Below, piece by piece: positions 17,656-26,692 of a DNA stretch of 64,000 nt (position 1 is its first letter; each line of letters opens with the position of its first letter). Under the pieces are notes generated by a model. The model saw only the letters and a program-made list of their open reading frames with translations, was not told the origin of the DNA and did no database searches. The position numbers and the translations under genes are program-made. The stretch is from Melastoma dodecandrum (lineage: Eukaryota; Streptophyta; Magnoliopsida; Myrtales; Melastomataceae): assembly GCA_029817715.1 (NCBI GenBank), contig JARUPY010000220.1, forward strand, positions 62,001-126,000, read 5' to 3'.

Positions 17656-17840
17656 AAGCCGTCCTCGGCGTTCTCTGCCGGCTCCACGGCCGCCGCTGCG
17701 TCCGGCGACACCATTCCCATCAGCCAAAAAGCGAGGCCGAGCGTGCTCGCGATGGCGACGACGTAAAAGATCAGGATGCCGAGCGCTGCTGCGGCGGCGA
17801 TCAGATCGGCAAGTCGCTCATGAAGCCATGCGTAGATCAT
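17652..17840 (-). CDS. Small membrane protein (62 aa)
   Basis: MIYAWLHERLADLIAAAAALGILIFYVVAIA is followed by STLGLAFWLMGMV, so one or two membrane segments, then an acidic tail. The ATG overlaps the upstream stop (ATGA). No family is recognised. Confidence 0.65.
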   Translation of the reverse strand: MIYAWLHERLADLIAAAAALGILIFYVVAIASTLGLAFWLMGMVSPDAAAAVEPAENAEDGF

Positions 17841-18385
17841 GCTGCATCCCTCGATTTCGGCGGATGGCATTTGGCGAGGCGCGTCGTCACGCTCGGGCAG
17901 AGGTCATCAAGCGCGGGGACGCCGACGATCCGATGGCCGTGGTATTGGAGGTCGGGAAGATTGACGTATGCGTTGCTGGGAACGGGAGGCGTCCTGTCGC
18001 GACCGTCAAAGCGGAGGTTGATGTTGCTCACATCGCGGACGGGAGTCCGTCCCGGCGTGAGCCATCCGAGCGGCTTGCCCGTCATCCGCTCGATGAGGTC
18101 GCGCGACTCTTTTTCGACTTCGGCCATGGTCCGGCACATCGAGCCGGTACATTCGAAGCCCTTGTGGGAGATCAGGACGTCGTCGCCCGTCACCGCCCGC
18201 ACGATCAGGGCAGGAACGATCATGTCGTCGCCGACCCTCTTGAGGCCGAGCGCGGTGCAGATCATGATCTCGACCGGCTTGCCGACTTCTGGAACGGGAG
18301 ACCGGCGATCAAAGAGGGCGAAGGCGCCATCAACGCTGCAGACGACGTTGCCCTTCTTGCCGATGAACGGAACGACGGTGGTCAT
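17837..18385 (-). CDS. Hypothetical phage protein (182 aa)
   Basis: It begins MTTVVPFIGKKGNVVCSVDGAFALFDRR and has a C-terminal GHRIVGVPALDDLCP. It is predicted soluble and beta-rich. It lies between recT and small genes with ATGA overlaps at both ends. No family is recognised. Confidence 0.65.
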   Translation of the reverse strand: MTTVVPFIGKKGNVVCSVDGAFALFDRRSPVPEVGKPVEIMICTALGLKRVGDDMIVPALIVRAVTGDDVLISHKGFECTGSMCRTMAEVEKESRDLIERMTGKPLGWLTPGRTPVRDVSNINLRFDGRDRTPPVPSNAYVNLPDLQYHGHRIVGVPALDDLCPSVTTRLAKCHPPKSRDAA

Positions 18386-19488
18386 GCCGCCGCCGCGCCT
18401 TCCGTCGCCTTTTCGATCCGCCGCTTGATTTCCAGAGCGTCAGTTTTGCGGGCGGTCCAAAATACCTTCAGGCTGTGCCTGTTCCTGATCGACCAGTCCT
18501 CGACCGCCTGAGGCGTTGCGGATGCGATGAAAGCGAAGGCGCGATCCGGGAACGATCCGTAGGGAACCTCCTCCGGCGCCTCGTTGGCGGCGCCGGTCCA
18601 AGAAATCATCAAGCAGTCCTTCGTCTGGACGCGCTCGAGCCGCGCTTGCTGCGCGCCGAGATCGGCCATCTCGTTGGGCGCGAGGTCGATGTACTTCTGC
18701 CGATCGACCTCCTGCTCGGCGTAGACGTTCGAAAGCTCGCCCGACCATGACGCCTTGCGATGCGCTTTGGCCTCGGCGCATTTCTCGATCTGGCCCCTCG
18801 GCATTTTTCCCCAGAGACCCGACGTATCGAGCGTCTGGACGACATCGCCGCGCGCGACCTTGCGCTTCTTCGGCTTGCCGGAGTCGGGCCACGTCTCGCC
18901 CGTCTCGACCCAATCCCAGCCCCCCTCGGCTTCCTCCTTGATCGGCGCGTATTCCGCCCAATAGGCCTCGGCCGTGATGGCGTGCCAGTCGCCGTGCGAG
19001 AACTTGAAGACGCGAACGACGACCTTCTCGATGCCCTCGGGATTGGTTGGGTCGATCGGATAGAGCTCGTCGAGCGCGAGCATCTGATCGTAGAGCCACG
19101 CCTTGCGGACGCGGAGGTCTCTTTCCTTCGCCGCCTCGCGACGCATCTCAACGATGGCGTTGTCGCGGTCGACCTTCCACGGCAGGATATGGAAGATGGG
19201 TGCCTCACTGTCGGGGCGATAGTTGCCCGTCCGATCGGCGACAGACCGAAACCCGTCGATCGCCGTGACGATCACCATCGTACGGCGCTTCGGATCGTCC
19301 TTGTTGTAGATGAAGCAATAGATATGCTTGCGGAGCGGGTTCAACTCGAGCGCGCGCGCGGTCTTGATGTAGACCGAGAACTCGTCGTCGTTGGCGTCCT
19401 TCGCCATGGTGCGGCGAATGAGGGCCAAGTCCTGCGGCGTCCACAGCGAGACGGCCGACGAGGGACGCAATGCCAGTGGCGCGTTCAT
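18382..19488 (-). CDS. bet: Phage recombination protein Bet (RecT/Red-beta single-strand annealing protein)
   Basis: 368 residues. The RecT-family core is clear: FSVYIKTARALELNPLRKHIYCF, TAIDGFRSVADRTGNYR, RVFKFSHGDWHAITAEAYWAEYA and GELSNVYAEQE region typical of Bet proteins. It anneals complementary single strands during phage recombination and would work with the DnaQ-like exonuclease and SSB encoded nearby. The stop overlaps the next start; the start is 3 bases after the Gp157 gene. Confidence 0.92.
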   Translation of the reverse strand: MNAPLALRPSSAVSLWTPQDLALIRRTMAKDANDDEFSVYIKTARALELNPLRKHIYCFIYNKDDPKRRTMVIVTAIDGFRSVADRTGNYRPDSEAPIFHILPWKVDRDNAIVEMRREAAKERDLRVRKAWLYDQMLALDELYPIDPTNPEGIEKVVVRVFKFSHGDWHAITAEAYWAEYAPIKEEAEGGWDWVETGETWPDSGKPKKRKVARGDVVQTLDTSGLWGKMPRGQIEKCAEAKAHRKASWSGELSNVYAEQEVDRQKYIDLAPNEMADLGAQQARLERVQTKDCLMISWTGAANEAPEEVPYGSFPDRAFAFIASATPQAVEDWSIRNRHSLKVFWTARKTDALEIKRRIEKATEGAAAA

Positions 19489-19491
19489 GAC

Positions 19492-20091
19492 CTACCTCCG
19501 TGAAATCTGCGTAGCGGCGGCTGAAACCGAGACGCCGGGAATCGGCGGAAAGTCGATGTCGACTTGCTTCAGGGCAGCCTCACGCGCGGCCGGGTCTTTC
19601 AGCTTGGCCGCCGCATCCGCCGCCTTCTTGGCGTCGCGGAAGTAGGTCGTGAGGCCGGCCTGATCGACGACTGGATCGGCGGGCTTCGGCGACTTCCACC
19701 AGTTCGAAGGAACGTCTTCCTCGGCGGTGATCTTCGCCGTGATCGGCGATGGGCTGACGATCCACTGCGCGCCGTCCTTCACACGATGCTTGGTCAGATT
19801 CGCAATTTCCAGCGCGCTCTTGATCGAACCCTTCATGCGCGAGATGCGGTTGTCGGCCGCTTTCTTGCGCGCCTCCATTTTCTCGATTTCGATCGCGATG
19901 CCGGCAACGAGGATTCGCTCTTCGCGGATAACATCGTCGAGCTTCTCGATGAGCTCGAAGACCCCCGTCTCGCCTTCGATCAGATCGGCGAGGAATTCCT
20001 CATCGCCGCCGGCGGCATCGGCAAGCTGCTCGAAAAGCACGCGATGCTCCTCGATCTCCCGATTGAGACGAAATTCGACATCAGTCCGCAT
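19492..20091 (-). CDS. Siphovirus Gp157 family protein
   Basis: 199 residues from ATG 20091. It has a long amphipathic helix with Glu-rich repeats, then IEIEKMEARKKAADNRISRMKGSI, a pattern of Gp157 (first described in Streptococcus phage Sfi21), and a C-terminal beta region. Gp157 genes usually lie next to recT/erf and ssb, as here. Function is not firmly established. Confidence 0.82.
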   Translation of the reverse strand: MRTDVEFRLNREIEEHRVLFEQLADAAGGDEEFLADLIEGETGVFELIEKLDDVIREERILVAGIAIEIEKMEARKKAADNRISRMKGSIKSALEIANLTKHRVKDGAQWIVSPSPITAKITAEEDVPSNWWKSPKPADPVVDQAGLTTYFRDAKKAADAAAKLKDPAAREAALKQVDIDFPPIPGVSVSAAATQISRR

Positions 20092-20521
20092 GGCTCGCCT
20101 CCGGCGCAGCAATCAGTGCGAGATCGATCGTGAGCGTGTCGCCATCGACATCGAAGGGGACACTGAAGATCGAGAAATCCAAGCGGACGCCGACCCGCGC
20201 CGCAGTGATCTTGATCGAGCGCGCTCGGCTACGCGGCAGATGAAGCAGCGCGACCGTCCATCGCTTGTCGCATTCCGGCGTCGCCGGCGAGAATACGATC
20301 TTCCCAGCGTTGGCGCCGGTCGTGCCGATCAAGACCTTGAGAAGCGCATCGTCCTCCCAGCCCAACCGCATGAAGACATCCTCGGCGATGCGAGCGACGA
20401 TGTTGTGCCCAGGCGACGGCGCGACGCGGACGACATTCCGCAACAATTCCGGCGCTGGCGCCTTCTTGTCCGCACTCACCGCCGGGGCAAAACCTTCCAT
20501 CGAACGCGTCTCTCGCTTCAT
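20081..20521 (-). CDS. Hypothetical phage protein (146 aa), first gene of the Gp157-RecT operon
   Basis: MKRETRSMEGFAPAVSADKKAPAPELLRNVV... is followed by a beta-rich domain (RVGVRLDFSIFSVPFDVDG). No family is recognised. It directly follows a well-formed operator/promoter (20529-20577), so it opens the operon running through recT to at least gapR. Confidence 0.65.
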   Translation of the reverse strand: MKRETRSMEGFAPAVSADKKAPAPELLRNVVRVAPSPGHNIVARIAEDVFMRLGWEDDALLKVLIGTTGANAGKIVFSPATPECDKRWTVALLHLPRSRARSIKITAARVGVRLDFSIFSVPFDVDGDTLTIDLALIAAPEASHAD

Positions 20522-20528
20522 TCTGCCG

Positions 20529-20577
20529 ATAATACGCGAAAACGCGTTTCGTTCAAGAGGAAAACGCGATAGCGCGT
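20529..20577 (-). promoter_or_regulatory. Repressor-controlled promoter with two operators
   Basis: Minus strand: -35 TTGAAC (20556-20551), 16-base spacer, -10 TATTAT (20534-20529). Operator O1 (20534-20547) is ACGCG-AAAA-CGCGT within the spacer. Operator O2 (20564-20577) is ACGCG-ATAG-CGCGT upstream of the -35. Both are perfect inverted repeats, with centres 30 bases apart. Confidence 0.88.
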
Positions 20578-20588
20578 TAATTTTCTCG

Positions 20589-21077
20589 TCAGAACGGAAT
20601 GTCGTCGTCGATGATGTCGCTCATCCGCTTGTCGGCGAGCGAGGGATCGGAGCGGCCGAAGCCCGTCCCGCGCGAGGTATGCGGCTCCCGCGTCGTCGTC
20701 GATCCGTAGTCTTCGGGATTTCGACCCTGGCCGTCACCCTTGCCGCCGAGCAGCTCGAGGTGCCCGCCGAATCGCTGAAGGACGATCTCCGTCGCCTTGC
20801 GCTTGTTGCCGTCTCGATCGGTATACTCGCGGGTCTGGATGGCGCCCTCAATGGCGATCTGCGACCCTTTCTTCACCCAATCCTCGGCGATGCGGCATAG
20901 GTTCTCGTTGAAGATCACGACGTTGTGCCACTCGGTTCGCTCCTTGCGTTCGCCGGTTGACTTGTCGCGCCAGTGGTCGGACGTGGCGATGGAGAAATTG
21001 ACGACGGGATCGCCCGCGCCCGTCCTGCGGACTTCGGGATCGCGGCCAACGCGACCGATGAGTGTTGCCCTGTTCAT
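20589..21077 (-). CDS. ssb: Single-stranded DNA-binding protein
   Basis: 162 residues. The OB fold starts MNRATLIGRVGRDPEVRRT, with FSIATSDHWRDKSTGERKERTEWH and GSQIAIEGAIQTREYTDRDG. A disordered linker leads to the acidic DDDIPF tail that recruits partners. It supports replication and RecT annealing. The stop lies next to the operator region of the next operon. Confidence 0.96.
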   Translation of the reverse strand: MNRATLIGRVGRDPEVRRTGAGDPVVNFSIATSDHWRDKSTGERKERTEWHNVVIFNENLCRIAEDWVKKGSQIAIEGAIQTREYTDRDGNKRKATEIVLQRFGGHLELLGGKGDGQGRNPEDYGSTTTREPHTSRGTGFGRSDPSLADKRMSDIIDDDIPF

Positions 21078-21101
21078 GGTTGGTTTGTTGCCTTTCGGGT
21101 C

Positions 21102-21251
21102 TTATGCTGGGGCCGCGAACGCGCGCCGTCGCTCAAGTTCAGCCAAGACGGCTTCGACCGCCGCTCGGACGCCTGCCTCGTTGCCGCCGGGAGCGTCCCA
21201 GAACGCCTCCATGGCGAGGGTCATCAAGTCTTCTGGCAAAGGCTTCTTCAT
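21102..21251 (-). CDS. Hypothetical phage protein (49 aa)
   Basis: Translation from ATG 21251 (MKKPLPEDLMTLAMEAFWDAPGGNE) is set by a cggaggtc ribosome site 7 bases ahead and by the promoter at 21274-21301. It is a helical, acidic-basic peptide with no known family, and the first gene before ssb. Confidence 0.6.
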   Translation of the reverse strand: MKKPLPEDLMTLAMEAFWDAPGGNEAGVRAAVEAVLAELERRRAFAAPA

Positions 21252-21273
21252 CTTCACGACCTCCGATACGTCT

Positions 21274-21301
21274 ACAATACGCGAAAACGCGTAAAGTTCA
21301 A
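21274..21301 (-). promoter_or_regulatory. Repressor-controlled promoter of the ssb unit
   Basis: Minus strand -35 TTGAAC (21301-21296), 16 bases, -10 TATTGT (21279-21274). The spacer contains the perfect operator ACGCG-AAAA-CGCGT at 21279-21292. No second upstream copy is seen; the preceding gene's coding sequence begins just upstream. Confidence 0.85.
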
Positions 21302-21306
21302 CATCG

Positions 21307-22299
21307 TCATGCGGCCGACCGCCATTCGAGCAATGGGGTATCATGTCGAGTGACGCGGCCCGATTTGGCTGATGCGTCGTAATCTTCGAATCTCGGGACG
21401 ATCCGATAAAGGCCGGTGTTGCACCATCGCTGAAAGCGTTTCAGGTCTTTGCGCATAGGATCATAGACCATGACGAAGGGAAGGACGCCTCTCTCGCGCA
21501 TGCGGTCGAATCGATGAAAGATGCGCTCCCAAGTTTCCTTCTTGTCGAAGCCGATGAGCATGTACGACATGACGTGCGAGGGCGGGATGCCGGCCCTCTC
21601 AAGACGGTCCACGCCTGAGAAAAAGACCTCCTCATCCTTGAGATTATCCCATGCCGTGTAGAGTAGGCGGCGGTCGAAGGCGGTGTTGCGATATTGGATG
21701 GAGGCGAGGGCGGCTGCGGCATCGTCGGTGATTGCGCGCACGTTGATCCCTTGCGTGAAGCTAACACGAAACTTGCCATCACGGATTTCTTGGATGCGTT
21801 CTCGCCATCGCTCTTCTGCTTGGCCGAAGAAATCGTTGTCGAGCAGATGTAGCTTCTTGGGATGGCCGGGTCCGCGCCAGATGTCCGCGATCGTTGCGAC
21901 AGATTTCGGTTTGCCCTCCTTGGCCGGCACGACACAGAACTTGCAGGCAAGGCGGCATCCTCTCTGTGTGTAGCCGATACTCGCGCGAAATGTCGTATCA
22001 AGCTCATAGTCCAGATCGTCCGCGCCGACGCCAAGAACGCTCTCGACCGTTGCCAGCGAACCGCTCCCCGTTCCGCCAACGATAGCCTCGGGGAACTGCC
22101 GCTTGAAAAGCTCCATCTTCTTGGCGGTCGTTGAAAAGATCGCCGAGGCGTAGACGGTGCCGTAATCCGGTTCGCCGATCAGGCGGCTCGCGCTCGGCTG
22201 AAAATGCACCACGTCGCCACGCTTCCTGTGCCACGCGCTGATGCGCATGAGCGCCAAGTTCGGCAGCTTGCCGTCGAGCTGCGTGATGCGGACGTGCAT
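21307..22299 (-). CDS. Radical SAM protein of phage type
   Basis: 330 residues from ATG 22299. GYTQRGCRLACKFCVVP holds the CxxxCxxC cluster that binds 4Fe-4S. The N-terminal 110 residues (PNLALMRISAWHRKRGD, YASAIFSTT) resemble the degenerate B12-binding-like domain of methylthiotransferase and related enzymes. Homologues occur in several phages; the substrate is unknown. The start lies 2 bases after the upstream stop. Confidence 0.85.
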   Translation of the reverse strand: MHVRITQLDGKLPNLALMRISAWHRKRGDVVHFQPSASRLIGEPDYGTVYASAIFSTTAKKMELFKRQFPEAIVGGTGSGSLATVESVLGVGADDLDYELDTTFRASIGYTQRGCRLACKFCVVPAKEGKPKSVATIADIWRGPGHPKKLHLLDNDFFGQAEERWRERIQEIRDGKFRVSFTQGINVRAITDDAAAALASIQYRNTAFDRRLLYTAWDNLKDEEVFFSGVDRLERAGIPPSHVMSYMLIGFDKKETWERIFHRFDRMRERGVLPFVMVYDPMRKDLKRFQRWCNTGLYRIVPRFEDYDASAKSGRVTRHDTPLLEWRSAA

Positions 22300-22300
22300 T

Positions 22301-23023
22301 CTATGCTGCCGCCCGTCTCTCGAATCCAAAGCTGAGGACCACCGGCTTCTCCCGGTAAACCTTCGCCCGTCTTTCCAGCGCTTCCATCGGCGCGATTCCC
22401 TCGTCCGGATCGACCGCCTGCTCATAGCCGCGCGCCAGCTCGTTCTTCGGCCTTGCCGATTTGAGCGATGCCTTCAATGCCGCGACCCGATCCTTCATGT
22501 CGGCGCGCGCGACCGGCGCGGCCTCGTCCTCGACAGCGGCGCTCAGGATTCGCTCGATCTCGAAAGCCTCCTTACGAACCCACTCGGCCTTCTTCTTCGT
22601 TTCCGTCAGAAGCTCACCAGGCGTCGGCATCCATCCGTCTCCGACGAGTATCCGCCGATAGGCCGTGCAGGCGTCCTGAATTGCGAAGAGCGGTTGTTCG
22701 GCCAGATCAAGGGCGTAGGTCTCAAGAACCGCCCCCAACGTATTCCCTTCGAAGCTCCGTCGCTTCATGACGGGAGATAGGGCTGCGACGGCCTTGAGGA
22801 TGTCCCCCTCGCTTGCCGGCAACAGCCAATGCTTCAGCCGATCCGCTCTTTCACGGAGCAGGGCTTTCGTCGGGACGTCCGGGGCGTATTGGCGTGAGAT
22901 CGAGTATCTCGCTCCCGTCTGGATCAAGCGAGCCCGCAACGAACGGATCGCCTGCAACACCAAAGGCGGAGTCGGGGAGGGTAGAGGCGATGGCTGAGAC
23001 CTCACCTGGACTTGTTGTTGCAT
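22301..23023 (-). CDS. Phage replication-region protein (240 aa)
   Basis: The helical core ALLRERADRLKHWLLPASEGDI, AYRRILVGDGWMPTPGELL and ETKKKAEWVRKEA recalls the helicase-loader-like partner genes that follow replication initiators in phages, but no family can be named safely. The ATG at 23023 makes it overlap the upstream gene by 173 bases. A TTG or GTG start further in (for example near 22961) is possible. Confidence 0.55.
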   Translation of the reverse strand: MQQQVQVRSQPSPLPSPTPPLVLQAIRSLRARLIQTGARYSISRQYAPDVPTKALLRERADRLKHWLLPASEGDILKAVAALSPVMKRRSFEGNTLGAVLETYALDLAEQPLFAIQDACTAYRRILVGDGWMPTPGELLTETKKKAEWVRKEAFEIERILSAAVEDEAAPVARADMKDRVAALKASLKSARPKNELARGYEQAVDPDEGIAPMEALERRAKVYREKPVVLSFGFERRAAA

Positions 23024-23801
23024 CTTCGATCTTCCCCAAGAGTTCCTTTGCCTTCGCGATGAAGGGGTCTTCCTTGCCGCCCCCCGGCGACGGATTGTTG
23101 CGAGGGGCAAACCGACCCCGGTTGCGCAGCCACTGTCGCCATGCCGCCGGCCAATCGGCCATAACCGAGCCCTTCGAACGGTGGTGATCGCGGAACGACG
23201 ACCACTCGGCCCGGAATTCCGGGATGGAGAGTCCAGCCTCGGCCGCGTCCTGCTTCTGCTTGGCGTCGGGCTGCTCGTCTTCGGCGATCTGTCGGCGTGG
23301 TTTGGCTCGGGACGGCTTTTGCGGAGGGGCGATGACCAAGGGTGGCTCAGACGCAACCGGCGGGTCCGTCTGCGGCGCCGCTACGATGACGGCGGGGACC
23401 TCAGCGTGCGGCGACGAACCACCTTCGGCCTCCATGCTTTGTGGAGCCGGAAGCCCTTGCGCCGATGCCGCTTGCCGTGCCCGGAAATCGCGCACGCGCG
23501 CCGTCGAATAATCCCGCTTCGGCTGTCGTCTTTCCCAAGACTTGAGCGTATTCCCCTCGACGACCAAGGCCTGCATCGCTTCCTTGATCTTGGTCACGAC
23601 CTCCGTCTCGACATCCATATTGATGGCGATGACCTCGTCGTTCCAACTCGCCATTTCTCCGCCGAGCTGCGACAAGGACGCATCCGACATCATGTGCAGG
23701 AAGACATCGCGGACTTGAGATACGGTCGCGCCGGCCCGCCTGGCGATAAGCCGCCATTTCGGGTCCAAGACCATATGATCGTCGACACAGTGCCAGCCCA
23801 A
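22851..23801 (-). CDS. Phage replication initiation-type protein (316 aa)
   Basis: The N-terminal WHCVDDHMVLDPKWRLIARRAGATVSQV is a winged-helix-like region. After a long proline/alanine linker, FRAEWSSFRDHHRSKGSVMADWPAAWRQWLRN matches the C-terminal DnaT/DUF1376-type motif of phage replication proteins that load helicase. It precedes the 240-aa protein with which it overlaps. Confidence 0.68.
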   Translation of the reverse strand: MGWHCVDDHMVLDPKWRLIARRAGATVSQVRDVFLHMMSDASLSQLGGEMASWNDEVIAINMDVETEVVTKIKEAMQALVVEGNTLKSWERRQPKRDYSTARVRDFRARQAASAQGLPAPQSMEAEGGSSPHAEVPAVIVAAPQTDPPVASEPPLVIAPPQKPSRAKPRRQIAEDEQPDAKQKQDAAEAGLSIPEFRAEWSSFRDHHRSKGSVMADWPAAWRQWLRNRGRFAPRNNPSPGGGKEDPFIAKAKELLGKIEDATTSPGEVSAIASTLPDSAFGVAGDPFVAGSLDPDGSEILDLTPIRPGRPDESPAP

Positions 23802-23867
23802 GGTCGTCTTCCATCGAACACACGAAAGCTACGCCGATACCCGGCGCTGGTCGGCGACTGGCCAGAA

Positions 23868-24119
23868 CTAGAAAGGCGTGATGCGTCCGCCGACATCCAT
23901 GTCCTCGACCGAGGATCTGACATCGGCGATCAGGGCCAAGGTTTCCCGATGGCCGAAGGCATGCAGGGCGTATTGCGCTACCGCGTGGAAGAAAGACGCG
24001 ACGATCGGCATGGATTGCTCGGTCGATTTGTTGCCGACTGCTTTTCGGATGAAGCCGAGATAGAGAGCGACATCCTTGGATTTGGGCTTGGCGGAGGCGG
24101 GGCCGTAGAAGCTGCTCAT
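23868..24119 (-). CDS. Hypothetical phage protein (83 aa)
   Basis: MSSFYGPASAKPKSKDVALYLGFIRKAV... is a soluble helical protein with no known family. Its start overlaps the stop of the adenine methyltransferase gene (ATGA). Confidence 0.65.
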   Translation of the reverse strand: MSSFYGPASAKPKSKDVALYLGFIRKAVGNKSTEQSMPIVASFFHAVAQYALHAFGHRETLALIADVRSSVEDMDVGGRITPF

Positions 24120-24631
24120 GCGGCCTCCAGAAGCGCGGAAGCGCGCATCCTGTTATCAACGAACAGTCCAAGCCCCGATCGCTCCAGCGCCCGATTGGAC
24201 ACCTCGCCCATTCCAAGCAAGACGACTCCGTGACCCGGCGATCCTCCGATTGACCCATCTGGCCGGATGAATTTCGTCTTGCCGCGCGGGAACAGCATCG
24301 TCTCGGCGCGGACGGCCCATTCATGAAACCAAGCTGCGGACGTGTAGGCGCGGACGATCGCGATGCCGTTGCCGTGGGCGAGGAATTTCTGGAGCCAAGG
24401 CACATGCCCGTTGCGGCCTCCAAACGGCGGATTAACGAATACCATCCCGCCCCCCCCCCATGGTTGAGAGAGCCCGTCATCCGCCTTGGTGAACACGCGA
24501 CGCGCCGGCACCCAATGATCCGGGCCCGGCGAGCAGGGATCGAGATCGAACGTTAGGCCGAGCGCGTCGAAGATCTCGCGCGGGGTGTACCAGTCGTCAG
24601 ACGCGCCGATGCAGGGCTCGTGCTCAGCCAT
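24116..24631 (-). CDS. Phage DNA N6-adenine methyltransferase (Dam-like)
   Basis: 171 residues. It opens DDWYTPREIFDALGLTFDLDPC with VFVNPPFG (the NPPF catalytic motif) and SAAWFHEW, as in PF05869 phage Dam proteins. It would methylate adenines in phage or host DNA; the target site is not inferable. It is paired with an MT-A70 enzyme one base away. Methylation could protect phage DNA or modulate GcrA-type regulation. Confidence 0.88.
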   Translation of the reverse strand: MAEHEPCIGASDDWYTPREIFDALGLTFDLDPCSPGPDHWVPARRVFTKADDGLSQPWGGGGMVFVNPPFGGRNGHVPWLQKFLAHGNGIAIVRAYTSAAWFHEWAVRAETMLFPRGKTKFIRPDGSIGGSPGHGVVLLGMGEVSNRALERSGLGLFVDNRMRASALLEAA

Positions 24632-25291
24632 CTAGGCGGCCTCGCGGTATGATGAGAACAAAGGAAGCGTCGCCAGCGGCAAAACGTGCGTTTCCGGCAC
24701 GGAAATCGGTGTCGACACCGTCTTCTCAACAAACCTATCTGTCTGATTGCCCCAACTTGACCAATTCTCGCATCGAGTGCGCGCGAACATCTCCAGATAG
24801 GGACCTTCGTACATCGCCTCGATCCGCCCGTACTGCTCGTCGGGCTTCCGCGAATGCTCGCGGCGCGGCGCATACATGAAATCACGCATCGCTCGGTTGC
24901 GCAGCTTCGGCGCGCCTCGGAGAGCCAGGATGCACGGCTCGAGGTTCTTGCGCGTCCCGTATCCCGTGCCGAAGGCATACTTTCCGGTCGAAAGGTTGCG
25001 CTTGATCCACTCCCACGCGAGCCCGGAGAACCGAAAGCCCCAGGCGCGGATCACCTTCTCGGCCTGAAAGATCGTCGGCCACGTCGCCCACATGAAGAGG
25101 GCGCAGTCCTTGGCGGCGAGCGACTTCACGGGAAGGGCGCATATGTCGTCGAGGGTCATGACATCGTAGTGACGCCGCGCCGACTTGGCGTCGTTGTCAT
25201 CGTTCCACGTTCGGAAGCGCCACGGAGGGTCAGAGAGAATCACTCTGAAGCCGCCATCCGGCACCGAAAGTTCGGAAAACGGCTCGCTCAC
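24632..25291 (-). CDS. MT-A70 family adenine methyltransferase
   Basis: 219 residues. The catalytic DPPW is in VILSDPPWRFRTW, followed by HYDVMTLDDI, FMWATWPTI and the C-terminal SRKPDEQYGRIEAMYEGPYLEMFARTRCENW, the MT-A70 signature. It is a putative N6-adenine DNA methyltransferase. The start overlaps the kinase stop (ATGA); the stop is adjacent to the Dam-like gene. Confidence 0.92.
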   Translation of the reverse strand: MSEPFSELSVPDGGFRVILSDPPWRFRTWNDDNDAKSARRHYDVMTLDDICALPVKSLAAKDCALFMWATWPTIFQAEKVIRAWGFRFSGLAWEWIKRNLSTGKYAFGTGYGTRKNLEPCILALRGAPKLRNRAMRDFMYAPRREHSRKPDEQYGRIEAMYEGPYLEMFARTRCENWSSWGNQTDRFVEKTVSTPISVPETHVLPLATLPLFSSYREAA

Positions 25292-25854
25292 GCCGCCACC
25301 CGGACGTTATCCACAAGCGTATTCGTCGCGTATGTGCGCGTAACGGCCTGCGTCATAGTGTCGCGCAAAATGTCCAGAGAGTCGTCGTTTCGGACCTCGA
25401 CATCCCACGGAAATCCAATTGCTTCGCTCACATGCGAAGATGATTGACGTATTCTATCAGACGATACGCGTATGACGATCCCGCCCCGCTTGCGAATAGC
25501 CTCCGCCTCGTTGGGAAAGCGAATGTCGTCGCAGACGACCTTGCCGCCGGCCGCAAGGATGGCGTCGACCTTGCGCGCCCATGCCATGCGCCACAACTCG
25601 GGATGGATAAGGTTCCTTCCCCAATCCGTGCCAAGGCTTTGCATCGCCCAGCGGGGCGTAGCTCCGCCGAGAAGAGCGCAGGGCATCTCCTTGAGATCGC
25701 CATCGACCTCCGCCTCGGACAGCCCCAGCGCCCGCAGCATCCCCTTCAGCGGCCCGGCAAAACGCTCCCTCTGGTATCCCACAGGACGCAGACAGATAGC
25801 CGCCGTCGTCTTCCCGACCCCCGCGTAGCCGCAAAGCCCCACAACCCGGATCAT
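25288..25854 (-). CDS. Deoxynucleoside monophosphate kinase
   Basis: 188 residues from ATG 25854. The P-loop is GYAGVGKTTAA, followed by FAGPLKGMLRALG, LGTDWGRNLIHPELW and VVCDDIRFPNEAEAIRKRGG, as in T4 gp1-type dNMP kinases. It phosphorylates dNMPs for phage DNA synthesis, in line with dCMP deaminase, DUF550 and ThyX elsewhere in the prophage. Confidence 0.9.
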   Translation of the reverse strand: MIRVVGLCGYAGVGKTTAAICLRPVGYQRERFAGPLKGMLRALGLSEAEVDGDLKEMPCALLGGATPRWAMQSLGTDWGRNLIHPELWRMAWARKVDAILAAGGKVVCDDIRFPNEAEAIRKRGGIVIRVSSDRIRQSSSHVSEAIGFPWDVEVRNDDSLDILRDTMTQAVTRTYATNTLVDNVRVAA

Positions 25855-25864
25855 CACAGCCCCC

Positions 25865-26692
25865 TCAAGCCGCCTCGCGATACGCGATATCACGTAAATC
25901 GGGGCCATAAAACGTTTTTTCGCGTTTTTGAGACCGCAAAGAAGCCGCTGCGTGCATTTCGGCAACAGCCGGCATGCGATGCGCGATGTGATCGAGAAGA
26001 TCGATCAATCCGAACCCCTCATCCGGCCTACCGCCGATCGATCCCTCGACCGATTTGCACGCATAAATCACGGTCGAGTGATCCCGGCCGCCGAAAAAAC
26101 GCCCGATCGCGACCATGGAGGCGGATGTCAGAATTCTGCACGCGTAGATCGCGACATGGCGCGCGCGGGTTACGTCGGGACCTCGGCGGTCGCTCTTCAT
26201 GTCCGCTGCGGCAATGTCCAGATAACGCGAGACGGCGGCGGCGATTTCCGCCATGGACAGGCTCGCGTCAGCGCGACGCTCGACGATCTCGGCCGCCGGG
26301 AGACGGATGCGCTCGCGCTTACGCATGAACGCCGAAAAGTTCACGCGCCCCTCTTTCCCGACGAGGAATTTCCGCATGCTCAGCGCCAGCGGGCCGGGCC
26401 GGATGTCCTTGGGCACCGCATAGATCAGGAAATACGTCCTGAACAACGCTTCGATCTTGAGCGCCTCATCGGGCGGGATGGACAAGAAGTCACGCGCGAC
26501 TCGCGCATCCTGCCCGCAATGGTGAACAAGCAGGGCGAAGAGGACAATGCGGCAGGCGATGGATTCGATGTCCCGGCATGCCTCGAAGGCGGCTTCCGAT
26601 AGTCCCATTGCCGCGATCACTTCTCGGCGGGGCGTCGCAAGACCCAAATGGGGCATGACAAGACACGCATCGGTCGCTATATCGGCATGCAT
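25865..26692 (-). CDS. DnaA domain IV-containing replication/regulatory protein
   Basis: 275 residues. The C-terminal part holds VTRARHVAIYACRILTSASMVAIGRFFGGRDHSTVIYACKSVE (about 175-217), the DnaA DNA-binding domain with its helix-turn-helix and DHSTV signature. The N-terminal half has no AAA+ domain. It is a candidate phage initiator or a binder of DnaA boxes. It is divergent from the repressor gene, with the operator region between; several operator-like repeats lie inside its 3' end (25882-25925). Confidence 0.85.
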   Translation of the reverse strand: MHADIATDACLVMPHLGLATPRREVIAAMGLSEAAFEACRDIESIACRIVLFALLVHHCGQDARVARDFLSIPPDEALKIEALFRTYFLIYAVPKDIRPGPLALSMRKFLVGKEGRVNFSAFMRKRERIRLPAAEIVERRADASLSMAEIAAAVSRYLDIAAADMKSDRRGPDVTRARHVAIYACRILTSASMVAIGRFFGGRDHSTVIYACKSVEGSIGGRPDEGFGLIDLLDHIAHRMPAVAEMHAAASLRSQKREKTFYGPDLRDIAYREAA